This document shows, piece by piece, positions 6,942 to 13,733 of a DNA stretch of 15,303 nt. The notes beneath the pieces are model-generated. The model saw nothing but the letters and a program-made list of their open reading frames with translations, made no database searches and had not been told where the DNA came from. Source of the stretch: Amylibacter sp. (GTDB lineage Bacteria > Pseudomonadota > Alphaproteobacteria > Rhodobacterales > Rhodobacteraceae); NCBI GenBank assembly GCA_027083485.1, contig JALWOO010000655.1, positions 1-15,303 on the forward strand. Reading direction: 5' to 3'. Each line of letters opens with the position of its first letter. Positions within the stretch are counted from its first letter, which is position 1. The position numbers and the translations under genes are program-made.

Positions 6942-9900
6942 AAGCTGGGTGGAGCGCCTGCTGGGGCGTCCGTATTTCATTTATTCAATGCTCACGTTGT
7001 TTCTGTTTCTGGGCGTGCTGGGCTACAACAAGATGGAGCGCAAGCTGTTCCCCGATTCACAATATCCGGAAATTGCCGTGGTCATCGTGCAGCCGGGCGG
7101 CTCGGCCAAAACCATCGCGGCGAATATTGCGGTACCGGTCGAAGAAGAGTTGTACACCCTCGGCATGATTCGTCGAGTGCATTCCTCCACCATTGATGAA
7201 GTGAGTGTGATTCGCGCGGAATTCGAATACAGCAAAAATCTGGAGATGGCGGCGAGCGATGTGTCCACCGCGATCGGCAAGATACGTTCGCGCTTGCCGC
7301 CCGATATACTGGAGCCGCAGATTCACAAGATTTCTTCGGCCACTGCGCCGGTGCTGGTCATCGCCGTTTCTCCGGGCGCAGCAGACATGCGGCTGGAAGA
7401 CGTGCGCCAACTGGCGGAAAACCAGATCAGACAGCGTCTCATCAAATTGCCCGGCGTGTCCAATGTGGATGTGTTTGGCGGCTACGACAAGGAAATCCAG
7501 ACCATTCTGGACAAGGAAAAGCTGGATCGTCACGGCATGAGCATGGCGCAGGTCATGGCGACATTGCAGGCCAATAACCGCGACTACGCGATTGGTTTCA
7601 TCACCAACGATTTCAGCCGCTACCTGCTCAAGTCTCCCGGGCGGGAAGACAGCATAGAAGGGCTGCGCCAGTTGCGCCTGACGCCGGATGTGGCGCTGGG
7701 CGATGTCAGCCGGGTGTATTTCGGGCATGCAGAAAACGTGGCGGCTTATTTCGGCAATGGCAAGGAATCCATTGCGCTGTCGGTGCAGCGCGGGTTGAAC
7801 GCCGATGTGGTGCGCACGATCGAGGTGGTGGAAGCTGAGCTGGACAAGCTCAAAGGTCAGTTTCCCGGCTTGCAATTCGAGATCACCGATACCCAGAAAG
7901 ACACCATCGTGCAGTCGACCGAGAATATGTTCGAGTCGCTGCGCGATGCGATTCTGATGTCGATATTCGTGGTGTTTCTGTTTCTGGCCAGTTTCCGTCA
8001 GGTGCTGGTGGTGCTGCTGACCATTCCGCTGGTCTATTCCGCCACCATCGCCTTGATGTGGCTGTTCGGCATCGAGTTCAACGTCGTCACGCTCACTGGC
8101 ATCATCCTCGCGCTGGGGTTGTTGCTGGATGACGCCGTGGTGGTGATGGAAAATATCGAGCGCCATTATCGCCAGCTCGGTTCCGATATCAATAAGGCGG
8201 TGATGCAGGGCACGCGGGAAATCATGTTTGCCGATTTGTCCGGCACCATCACCACCATGATTGCACTGTCGCCGATCATGTTTGTCGGTGGCTATCCGCA
8301 GACCGTTTTCCGGCCGCTGGTGGCCACGCTGCTGCTGGCGCTGGCGGCATCCTATCTTATCTCCATCACCGCCGTGCCACTGCTGTCGATGATGATTCTG
8401 AAAATGAAACAGCCCTGGCTGCTGAAGCTGGAAGAGGGTTTTCACCGCTTCATCGGAGCCGCCAACGAAGGCATTCAGCGATTTTTCTCCTCTGCCGTGC
8501 GTGCAGCGCTCGACAGCAAAGCGGTGGCGTTGTTGTATTTTGTGGTGCTGCTCGGGCTGTTTGCGATCAGTGCGAAAGCGGTAATGCCGCTGGTCGGACA
8601 AGAATTGATGCCGCCGATGGATACCGGCAGCGTACAGATTCGCATCACCACCGACCCTAACCTGCCGATAGAAGCCAGCCTCGATGTGGTGCGACAGGTC
8701 AATCGCATACTCAATGAAAATGGTGAACTGATCCGCGTTTCCACCACCATCGGCAGCGAGGCGGGCGTACTCAGCATCGGCAGTGGTTCCGCCGCCGATC
8801 AAATGGCGATCAATGCGACCTATGTCAATCGTTATGAGCGCGATGAAACGATTTGGCAAATCGAGCGTCGTCTGCGCGAACAGTTGGCCGTTATCGAAAA
8901 CGTCAAGCAGATCGATGTGGCGGATTATGGCGCGACCGCCTTGCCCAGCATCCGCGCCAACCTCGATGTGATGCTCAGCGCCAGCGATTTGAAAGATCTG
9001 GTCGCGGCCGGCAAGCAGGTGGAAAATGCGATGTACCAGACACAGGGCGTGGTGTCGGTGTCGCGTACCTGGGATATCGATAAAATCGTTTACAACCTCG
9101 ATATTGATCCGCAGCGCGCTGCTTTCTACGGATTGAAAAACTCGGACATCACCACCCAGCTGCAAACCATGCTGCGCGGCGTCGTGGTGTCGAGCTTTCC
9201 GGTGGCCAATAGTACCGATCTGTCGGTGCGGGTATGGCTGCCCGGCGCGCAGCGCGACCATCTCGAGCGGTTGCCAACGCTACTGATCGACACCCCGAAA
9301 GGCGAAAAGATTCCACTGGGCGCGGTAGCCACTGTGAGCCGCGACGTCGAGCCGAGCGTGATCAACAGGGAGGCGCTGAATTACACGCTGGATATCTATG
9401 GCCACCGTGAAAAAGCCGCCATTTCACACATCATGGCCAATTTTGCGAACGCTTTTGGCGACGCCCGGTTGCCGCCGGGCGTGAGCATGGAACAGGTAGG
9501 CGATGACAAGGAATTCAAGAAATCGGCGGCGCTGATGGTGGGGGCGATCGGTTTCGCGATCATTCTGATTTTCTTCACGCTGATCACCTTGTTCGATTCG
9601 ATCAAGGTGTCGCTGATGATTATTCTGTCGATCCCTTTGACGCTGATCGGCGCGGCGTGGATCTTGTTGCTGCTGGATTACCATGTGTCGATGCCGGCGA
9701 TGATGGGCTTTATTCTGCTTTCCGGCATCATCGTCAACAACGCCATCTTGCTGATTCATTTCGCACAGGAAAAAATGGTCGAAGGCTTGAGTAAGCGCGA
9801 GGCGATGCTCGAAAGCATCCACATTCGCACCCGCCCGGTGTTGATGACGGCTTTCGCTGTCGCGGCCGGCATGTTGCCGATTGCTCTGGGTTCCGCGATC

Positions 9901-10026
9901 GGGTTGGAGCGTCTGGCGCCGCTCGGTGCGGTTGCCATTGGCGGCCTGCTCGTCGGCACCTTCCTGACCCTGCTGTTCATTCCGCTGATCTTTATCTGGA
10001 CCATGCGGGATGAGCCGGCGCATTGA
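6934..10026 (+). CDS. RND-family efflux pump, inner-membrane permease
   Basis: This 1030-residue proton-driven efflux pump has the normal HAE-RND length. It shows the expected order: first membrane helix, a porter region with the FPDSQYPEIAV-type start, a membrane block of six helices, a second porter half and a final membrane block. The first membrane block carries the proton-relay pair D399-D400 in LGLLLDDAVVVMENIERH. At the position of the AcrB relay lysine (K940 in GLSAKNAIL) this protein has N935 in GIIVNNAILLIHF. The ATG at 6934 has GGAG 8 bp upstream and overlaps the adaptor by 8 bp. The frame is open further upstream to 6820, but that stretch runs inside the adaptor gene in another frame and is not part of the protein. 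Substrates could be drugs, detergents, lipids or other hydrophobic compounds; none can be named from sequence. Confidence 0.97.
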   Translation: MNKSWVERLLGRPYFIYSMLTLFLFLGVLGYNKMERKLFPDSQYPEIAVVIVQPGGSAKTIAANIAVPVEEELYTLGMIRRVHSSTIDEVSVIRAEFEYSKNLEMAASDVSTAIGKIRSRLPPDILEPQIHKISSATAPVLVIAVSPGAADMRLEDVRQLAENQIRQRLIKLPGVSNVDVFGGYDKEIQTILDKEKLDRHGMSMAQVMATLQANNRDYAIGFITNDFSRYLLKSPGREDSIEGLRQLRLTPDVALGDVSRVYFGHAENVAAYFGNGKESIALSVQRGLNADVVRTIEVVEAELDKLKGQFPGLQFEITDTQKDTIVQSTENMFESLRDAILMSIFVVFLFLASFRQVLVVLLTIPLVYSATIALMWLFGIEFNVVTLTGIILALGLLLDDAVVVMENIERHYRQLGSDINKAVMQGTREIMFADLSGTITTMIALSPIMFVGGYPQTVFRPLVATLLLALAASYLISITAVPLLSMMILKMKQPWLLKLEEGFHRFIGAANEGIQRFFSSAVRAALDSKAVALLYFVVLLGLFAISAKAVMPLVGQELMPPMDTGSVQIRITTDPNLPIEASLDVVRQVNRILNENGELIRVSTTIGSEAGVLSIGSGSAADQMAINATYVNRYERDETIWQIERRLREQLAVIENVKQIDVADYGATALPSIRANLDVMLSASDLKDLVAAGKQVENAMYQTQGVVSVSRTWDIDKIVYNLDIDPQRAAFYGLKNSDITTQLQTMLRGVVVSSFPVANSTDLSVRVWLPGAQRDHLERLPTLLIDTPKGEKIPLGAVATVSRDVEPSVINREALNYTLDIYGHREKAAISHIMANFANAFGDARLPPGVSMEQVGDDKEFKKSAALMVGAIGFAIILIFFTLITLFDSIKVSLMIILSIPLTLIGAAWILLLLDYHVSMPAMMGFILLSGIIVNNAILLIHFAQEKMVEGLSKREAMLESIHIRTRPVLMTAFAVAAGMLPIALGSAIGLERLAPLGAVAIGGLLVGTFLTLLFIPLIFIWTMRDEPAH

Positions 10027-10056
10027 ATTTAATAATATATCGAGGTGTTTTTTAGC

Positions 10057-10470
10057 ATGAGCAATACCGTAGGAAAATGGAATATCGGGGTAGGCCTGTC
10101 GGTGATGGCCGGTTTTATGATTTATGGTTTCGTGTTGATTTATCTGCGTGATTTCGCGCCCGGCAAAGAGGCCTGGATCGCCGCCAGCCATACCGGACAG
10201 CATTTTGAAGCGCGGTTGGCGCATGTACATGGCAATTTGTTCAGCGTATTGAATATTCTCTATGGATATCTGCTGCTCAAATTGCCACTCGAGGAAAACC
10301 TGAGCCGATGGGTTTCGCGTCTGGCACTGGCCGGTTTGCTCATGCCGCTGGGCATTTTAAGCGAACTTTATCTGGGCCTGCCTTTTTATCTGGTGCTGGT
10401 GGGGGCGATATCCATTATTGCGGCGACATTGCTGTTGGCCTTCGCCGTCATGCGCATCAAGCAGGTGTGA
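10057..10470 (+). CDS. Small four-helix membrane protein with clustered histidines, unknown function
   Basis: This 137-residue protein has four predicted membrane segments: about 10-30, 60-76, 86-106 and 110-132. The loop and the start of helix 2 hold four histidines, H45, H49, H56 and H58 (HTGQHFEARLAHVHGN). Such a cluster at a membrane face could bind haem or a metal, but this is inference. I do not recognise the family. The ATG at 10057 has GAGGTG 9 bp upstream; the in-frame GTG at 10045 lies within that site and was rejected. The gene lies between the RND pump (30 bp upstream) and the TolC-family gene, whose in-frame GTG begins on the base after this stop. It therefore sits firmly inside the pump operon and is likely an accessory to it. 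The cytochrome c'-like gene at the head of the same cluster makes a redox or haem-linked role worth testing. Confidence 0.8.
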   Translation: MSNTVGKWNIGVGLSVMAGFMIYGFVLIYLRDFAPGKEAWIAASHTGQHFEARLAHVHGNLFSVLNILYGYLLLKLPLEENLSRWVSRLALAGLLMPLGILSELYLGLPFYLVLVGAISIIAATLLLAFAVMRIKQV

Positions 10471-10473
10471 GTG

Positions 10474-11778
10474 ATGAAGAAAATAGTCCGTCAATTCATC
10501 CTTGTGCTGTCATTGGCGGCGCTTAGCAACTCGTTGCAGGCGATGGATTTGCAGCAGGTGACAGCGCTCGCCATCGAACAGGATATCAATTTGCAGATCG
10601 CGCGGAGTCAGCTCGATGCGCTCGGTTATACGCTGCCGCAGGCTAAATCGGCGATGCGCCCACAGATTAATCTGGGAGCCAATGCGAGTTACAGCGATAG
10701 CCAAAACGCCCTGTTACCCGATGATCGGCAGACTGTGGCGGGTTATAGCCTGAATTTGCAGCAAAGCCTGTACAATCGAAAAATATCCGCTCAGGTCGAT
10801 GCGGCCAGCGCGAATATCGAGAAAGCACAAACCGAGCTGAAAGCCGCGCGGCAGAGTGTGCTGCTGCGCGTGACCGAGGCTTATTTCAATATTTTGTCGG
10901 CGCAGGATAATGTCGCGTTTGCGAAAGCGGAAAAAAACGCCATCGGGCGTCAACTGGAACAGGCGAAAAAACGTTTCGAAGTCGGGCTGGTGGCGATCGC
11001 CGATGTGAAAGAGGCGCAGGCCAGTTATGACTCATCGCTGTCGCAGGAGATATTGGCGGTCAATGGACTGGACAATGCGCGCGAAGCGTTGGGCGTTATC
11101 ATCGGTCATCCGCTTTCAGAAGCATTGTCTCCATTAGGCGATGAACTGGTGCTGGAACCGCCTCAAAATAGCCGTGACTGGGTGGCGCAGGCGCAGCAAT
11201 TCAACCTCAACGTATTATCGGCGCAGGCGGCGTTGAAGGCCGCCAACCATAATCGCAGAATCGCCCGCGCTGATGGCGGGCCGACGCTGAAATTGCTGGC
11301 CAGCTATCAGGATAACCGGGTTGATAGCGACCGCTACGGCTATTCGGATGGCAACGACCTGACCCTGAGCGTACAACTGGATATGCCTCTGTACAGCGGT
11401 GGACGTACTCGTTCCACCATCGCCAAGGCGGAAGCAGAATATACCGTGGCACAGAATAATCTGCGCCTTCAACAGCGATTGGCGGCGCAGCAAACTCGCA
11501 CGGCTTATCTGGCGGTGGTTTCCGGGATGGGGCAGGTCAATGCGCTCAAGCAGGTGGAGGCTTCTTCGCAAGCGGCGCTGGAAGCGACTCAGGCGGGCTT
11601 CGAGGTCGGCACCCGCATCTCGGTCGAAGTATTGAGCTCCTTGCGCAACCTTTATCGCGCCCGCCGCGATTATGCATCGGCGCGTTACAGTTACCTGATC
11701 AACAAGCTGAAACTGAAACAGTCTGTTGGGCAGCTCGAACCTCAGGATGTGAAAATTATTAGTCGGTGGTTAAAATAA
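10474..11778 (+). CDS. TolC-family outer-membrane efflux channel
   Basis: This 434-residue protein forms the outer-membrane and periplasmic tunnel of tripartite exporters. A Sec signal peptide ends near LQA at about 22-24. The rest shows the two-fold repeat of outer-membrane efflux proteins: long Ala/Gln/Glu-rich helices, as in AYFNILSAQDNVAFAKAE, then a matching second set, AYLAVVSGMGQVNALKQVE. After each come motifs such as RFEVGLVAIADVKEAQ and GFEVGTRISVEVLSS, which are typical of the family. The start is either ATG 10474 or the adjacent GTG 10471; the ATG is preferred, with AGGTG at 10463-10467. It directly follows the 4-TM gene and ends the + strand cluster. No hairpin terminator is visible before the convergent vapC at 11817. 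It likely serves the RND pump and may also serve the ABC exporter, which has no channel gene of its own here. Confidence 0.95.
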   Translation: MKKIVRQFILVLSLAALSNSLQAMDLQQVTALAIEQDINLQIARSQLDALGYTLPQAKSAMRPQINLGANASYSDSQNALLPDDRQTVAGYSLNLQQSLYNRKISAQVDAASANIEKAQTELKAARQSVLLRVTEAYFNILSAQDNVAFAKAEKNAIGRQLEQAKKRFEVGLVAIADVKEAQASYDSSLSQEILAVNGLDNAREALGVIIGHPLSEALSPLGDELVLEPPQNSRDWVAQAQQFNLNVLSAQAALKAANHNRRIARADGGPTLKLLASYQDNRVDSDRYGYSDGNDLTLSVQLDMPLYSGGRTRSTIAKAEAEYTVAQNNLRLQQRLAAQQTRTAYLAVVSGMGQVNALKQVEASSQAALEATQAGFEVGTRISVEVLSSLRNLYRARRDYASARYSYLINKLKLKQSVGQLEPQDVKIISRWLK

Positions 11779-11791
11779 TCTCCCAATGAAC

Positions 11792-11813
11792 TTCAAATGA
11801 CTGCTATGTCCAT
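11792..11813 (+). repeat. Imperfect 22-bp direct repeat, copy 1
   Basis: TTCAAATG-ACT-GCTATGTCCAT matches the copy at 12816-12837 at 20 of 22 positions, in the same orientation, 1024 bp apart. It lies between the TolC-family stop and the vapC stop. Together the copies bracket vapBC and the adjoining non-coding sequence. It may be an integration footprint or a dispersed repeat. Confidence 0.6.
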
Positions 11814-11816
11814 CAG

Positions 11817-12230
11817 CTAGCCCCCAGCTCCTATCCAGTTTTCAACTTTCAGCTTTGGCACCCGGCGAAATTCTTTAATATTAGCGGTTACAACAACGAG
11901 GTCTGAAGCGAGAGCTTGCGCTGCAATCAGCATATCATTAGGGCCGATTGGTGTTCCTTTCTTTTCCAGATGAGTACGTAACTTTGTATAATGAATATCA
12001 GCAGGGGCGTCATACGACAGTATTTCTATCGCTGATAGAATGGCTTCAACCCGGCTAGTTAACTCAGCTGAACCTTTTTTAACTGCGCCAAAACGTAATT
12101 CGCTGGCTACAATAACACTGGTACAAACATGATCTTCACCCACCTGCTCAATTTTTTGGGTAACATTGCCCTGCGGATTTTTCAATAAGTCAGAAAGGAT
12201 ATTGGTATCCAGTAGATATCGGTTACTCAT
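11817..12230 (-). CDS. vapC: VapC-type PIN-domain ribonuclease toxin
   Basis: This 137-residue PIN-domain protein has the length and motifs of VapC/FitB toxins, Mg-dependent endoribonucleases that act on tRNA or rRNA (family knowledge). The acidic residues are D8 (YLLDTNILSDL), E44 (VASELRFG) and D99 (GPNDMLIAAQAL). The fourth position is N117 in VVVTANIKEFRRVP, where family members have Asp or Asn. The ATG overlaps the vapB stop by 4 bp (ATGA), so the two are translationally coupled. It is on the minus strand, convergent with the efflux cluster, in sequence that is AT-richer than its surroundings. The target RNA cannot be predicted. Nothing is truncated, and the module should be functional. 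Confidence 0.93.
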   Translation of the reverse strand: MSNRYLLDTNILSDLLKNPQGNVTQKIEQVGEDHVCTSVIVASELRFGAVKKGSAELTSRVEAILSAIEILSYDAPADIHYTKLRTHLEKKGTPIGPNDMLIAAQALASDLVVVTANIKEFRRVPKLKVENWIGAGG

Positions 12231-12466
12231 AAATCGATATCATCCAGTGGCTCGAGTTGAGAATCGATATCGGGGAAAGAATCAGAAACAGGCTTTAACT
12301 CAGATAAAACAGAAAGTAGTCCTTTCTTTTTACACGGCTCAATAATGAGCCTGTCTCCTTCTTTATAGATGATCGCTTTATTACCCTCTAACTCAAATTC
12401 ACGGGGTATTCTGACAGCCTGATTACGGCCATTACGAAATAAACTGACTTGTCTTTCAGATTGCAT
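12227..12466 (-). CDS. vapB: VapB-type AbrB/SpoVT-fold antitoxin
   Basis: This 79-residue antitoxin is for the downstream PIN toxin. The N-terminal half is a swapped-hairpin AbrB DNA-binding domain (VSLFRNGRNQAVRIPREFELEG, then a second strand KAIIYKEGDRLIIEP). The acidic C-terminus (PDIDSQLEPLDDIDL) would bind and block the toxin active site (family knowledge). The ATG at 12464-12466 is preferred over the in-frame TTG at 12470-12472 because a weak TAGGG lies 9 bp upstream of it. The promoter at 12496-12524 gives a leader of roughly 20 bases. Two CATATGTCA repeats over the -10 region are the likely autoregulatory operators. The gene order is the normal antitoxin-first order, with a 4-bp overlap with vapC. 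Confidence 0.92.
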   Translation of the reverse strand: MQSERQVSLFRNGRNQAVRIPREFELEGNKAIIYKEGDRLIIEPCKKKGLLSVLSELKPVSDSFPDIDSQLEPLDDIDL

Positions 12467-12485
12467 GATCAAAAACCCTAACCGC

Positions 12486-12506
12486 CATATGTCATAGCAT
12501 ATGTCA
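12486..12506. promoter_or_regulatory. Paired CATATGTCA repeats, candidate VapBC autoregulatory operator
   Basis: CATATGTCA occurs at 12486-12494 and again at 12498-12506, 12 bp apart in the same orientation. Each contains the palindrome CATATG. They cover the -10 element and the predicted transcription start of vapBC, the usual place for VapBC complex binding (family knowledge). Binding itself is inferred. Confidence 0.5.
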
Positions 12507-12524
12507 GAATATTCAGATAGTCAA
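12496..12524 (-). promoter_or_regulatory. Sigma70-type promoter of vapBC
   Basis: On the minus strand TTGACT (12524-12519) and TATGCT (12501-12496) are separated by exactly 17 bp. They match the -35 consensus at 5 of 6 bases and the -10 consensus at 4 of 6. Transcription would start near 12489, about 23 bases before the vapB ATG. Confidence 0.65.
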
Positions 12525-12892
12525 ATTGGGTCAAGTTATTTGGAAAAGACGTATTCGAATAGCCCAGATTTCTTTCAATTTCAAAGGGAGCTTCTGGCCG
12601 ACGAGTTTTCCTCTATTCCACGCGGTATGAGGCTGCGATTTTTGAATGCATTCATTCATGACGACTCCTCCGTTTTATGTGGAGCACCAGTATGTGCCTG
12701 AATTTCGAGGACTTAAAGAACTACGGCTGCTGAGCTGACAAATGGCTGCTTAGGATTTTTTGTATCGTGAATGAAAGCCTGATCCGAGAGTTGGACATCG
12801 CATTCATAAAAAAATTTCAAATGCCCGCTATGTCCATGACATTGCCGGAACGTCCCATTGCTCTTATCTAATTTGCAGCTTTACGTGAATGC
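12525..12892. other. Inter-module stretch without an intact gene; possible decayed coding sequence
   Basis: These 368 bp separate the two toxin-antitoxin modules. The only sizeable + frame (12501-12701, 66 codons) starts on top of the vapB promoter without a ribosome site. Overlapping it, a frame from ATG 12646 to a stop near 12735 reads plausibly protein-like (MTTPPFYVEHQYVPEFRGLK), as if one gene had been split by a frameshift. A further 34-codon GTG frame at 12767-12871 covers the second direct-repeat copy. None shows a family I recognise. The stretch may be remnant DNA that came with the TA modules, or ordinary spacer. Confidence 0.35.
12816..12837 (+). repeat. Imperfect 22-bp direct repeat, copy 2
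   Basis: TTCAAATG-CCC-GCTATGTCCAT differs from the copy at 11792-11813 at two positions only. It lies between the two toxin-antitoxin modules, so the repeats bracket the vapBC module and the degenerate stretch next to it. Confidence 0.6.
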
Positions 12893-13114
12893 TTACTTCT
12901 CGCGCATAGCCTTTTCTAAAAGCTCAAGGCCCAGCGCTTGTTTACCTTGCCCCCTCTCTGCGCGTAACTGAAAACGGGTTTCGGCATCGAACTCTGCCAG
13001 CATAATGGTCGTCATTTCATCGATCAGCCGATTGACACTGGTATGACGGCGACGGGAAAGATCCTTTAGGCGTTTGTATTTATCATCAGGAAGTCGAATA
13101 GTTAATGCGCTCAT
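12893..13114 (-). CDS. Ribbon-helix-helix antitoxin of a reversed-order PIN module
   Basis: This 73-residue protein has an N-terminal ribbon-helix-helix DNA-binding domain at about residues 2-35 (ALTIRLPDDKYKRLKDLS, then SVNRLIDEM) and a charged helical tail ending EKAMREK. Proteins of this type act as antitoxins that also repress their own operon (family knowledge). It lies downstream of its PIN toxin, whose stop overlaps its ATG by 4 bp (ATGA). Its ribosome site is unusually strong, AGAGGAG 8 bp upstream (13123-13129), while the toxin has none visible. That would favour antitoxin excess despite the reversed order. No terminator is seen before the degenerate stretch at 12892. Confidence 0.85.
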   Translation of the reverse strand: MSALTIRLPDDKYKRLKDLSRRRHTSVNRLIDEMTTIMLAEFDAETRFQLRAERGQGKQALGLELLEKAMREK

Positions 13115-13533
13115 GAATGCATCTCCTCTATAAGTTGCTCAGGTGATAACGACTTGATTTCGTTAAATTTCAATTCACCTCTGCGCAGGTCTCGCAGATT
13201 ATTAGTGACTATATGGCTCGCACCACCTGCTACAGCAAGTTCTATCAAATGGTTGTCACCCTCATCCGGCAGATTAGGTCGCCAACCAAAGTAAATGCGT
13301 GTCCAACTGCAGGTCGCAAGAAAGATATCCAGTAACTGTTCCCGCTCGATCTCATCAAGCCGGCTTCTTTTAAACAGTTCAGCGCGACCAAGAACATCTT
13401 CATATTCCGTCAGGAGCGCAGCACCCATCAATGCCGTGTTCTCACCCAGAAGACAAGACTTGACCACTGCATTCGATGCCCCTTTCCCCATGCAGGCGCT
13501 CACAAAAACATTGGTATCCAATACAATCAGCAT
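13111..13533 (-). CDS. PIN-domain toxin (COG1569-like), upstream of its antitoxin
   Basis: This 140-residue PIN-fold nuclease differs in sequence from the VapC at 11817. Likely active-site acids are D6 (LIVLDTNVFVSA), E43 (LLTEYEDVL), D93 (DEGDNHLIELA) and D115 (TNNLRDLRRGE). The DTNVFVSA start and the GDNHLIELA and VTNNLRDL motifs fit the group of PIN proteins annotated as putative toxin components (COG1569), from memory. The ATG at 13531-13533 is chosen because the in-frame TTG at 13539 gives only two extra residues; no Shine-Dalgarno site is seen for either. The gene precedes the ribbon-helix-helix gene, the reverse of canonical VapBC. Toxicity and RNA target are unknown, but all four acids are present, so it appears intact. 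Confidence 0.87.
   Translation of the reverse strand: MLIVLDTNVFVSACMGKGASNAVVKSCLLGENTALMGAALLTEYEDVLGRAELFKRSRLDEIEREQLLDIFLATCSWTRIYFGWRPNLPDEGDNHLIELAVAGGASHIVTNNLRDLRRGELKFNEIKSLSPEQLIEEMHS
13123..13129 (-). promoter_or_regulatory. Strong ribosome binding site of the RHH antitoxin
   Basis: The minus strand reads AGAGGAG, 8 bp before the antitoxin ATG at 13114 and inside the end of the PIN toxin gene. It contrasts with the lack of a visible site before the toxin start at 13533. It may set the antitoxin-to-toxin ratio. Confidence 0.7.
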
Positions 13534-13663
13534 AACCAAAAGGTATCATATTTGCCACCACTTTAAAACCTTGACCTTTCTGACCCTCATCTGCCTGACA
13601 TAAACCCGTCCATTCAGTGATACCTGAATCCGACACCGAAATTCTATAATTCCACTTCGCCAA

Positions 13664-13695
13664 ATAAAAAAGCCACAGCAAAATGCTGTGGCTTT
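13664..13695 (-). terminator. Rho-independent terminator of the OmpA-family gene
   Basis: AGCCACAGCA (13671-13680) pairs perfectly with TGCTGTGGCT (13684-13693) around a 3-base loop, with further A-T pairs outside. Read on the minus strand, the hairpin is followed by a T-run, TTTTTTATT. It ends the transcript of the gene at 13734-14720 about 40 bp after its stop. The + strand side has only a short T-run, so it probably works in one direction. Confidence 0.88.
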
Positions 13696-13703
13696 CCAGG
13701 TTT

Positions 13704-13723
13704 GGCGCGCATCTCTGCGCGCC
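13704..13723 (-). repeat. GC-rich hairpin between the OmpA-family stop and its terminator
   Basis: GGCGCGC (13704-13710) and GCGCGCC (13717-13723) form a perfect 7-bp stem with a 6-base loop, 10 bp after the stop codon and just before the terminator hairpin. Without its own T-run it is more likely an mRNA 3' stabiliser or terminator helper. Confidence 0.55.
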
Positions 13724-13733
13724 TGGAGACAAC

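Noticed and set aside
7057..9261. Long minus-strand open frame of 734 codons
   Set aside because: It lies wholly opposite the RND pump gene, whose motifs are intact. Its translation is His/Gln/Arg rich with no recognisable domain, as expected for an antisense shadow of a GC-rich gene.
9424..10230. 268-codon minus-strand frame
   Set aside because: It overlaps the end of the RND gene and the start of the 4-TM gene on the other strand. Its composition is Gln/Arg/His-rich shadow sequence.
12501..12701. 66-codon + strand frame
   Set aside because: It begins on the vapB -10 element and CATATGTCA repeat, has no ribosome site and no recognised family. Kept only as possible remnant sequence.
11792..12837. 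Integron cassette (attC-like) origin for the vapBC module
   Set aside because: The direct repeats lack the GTTRRRY core and the imperfect inverted structure of attC sites, and no integrase is in the window.
13442..13732. 96-codon minus-strand frame overlapping the PIN toxin
   Set aside because: It reads through the OmpA-family terminator hairpin and then out of frame into the PIN gene, which has intact catalytic motifs in the other frame.
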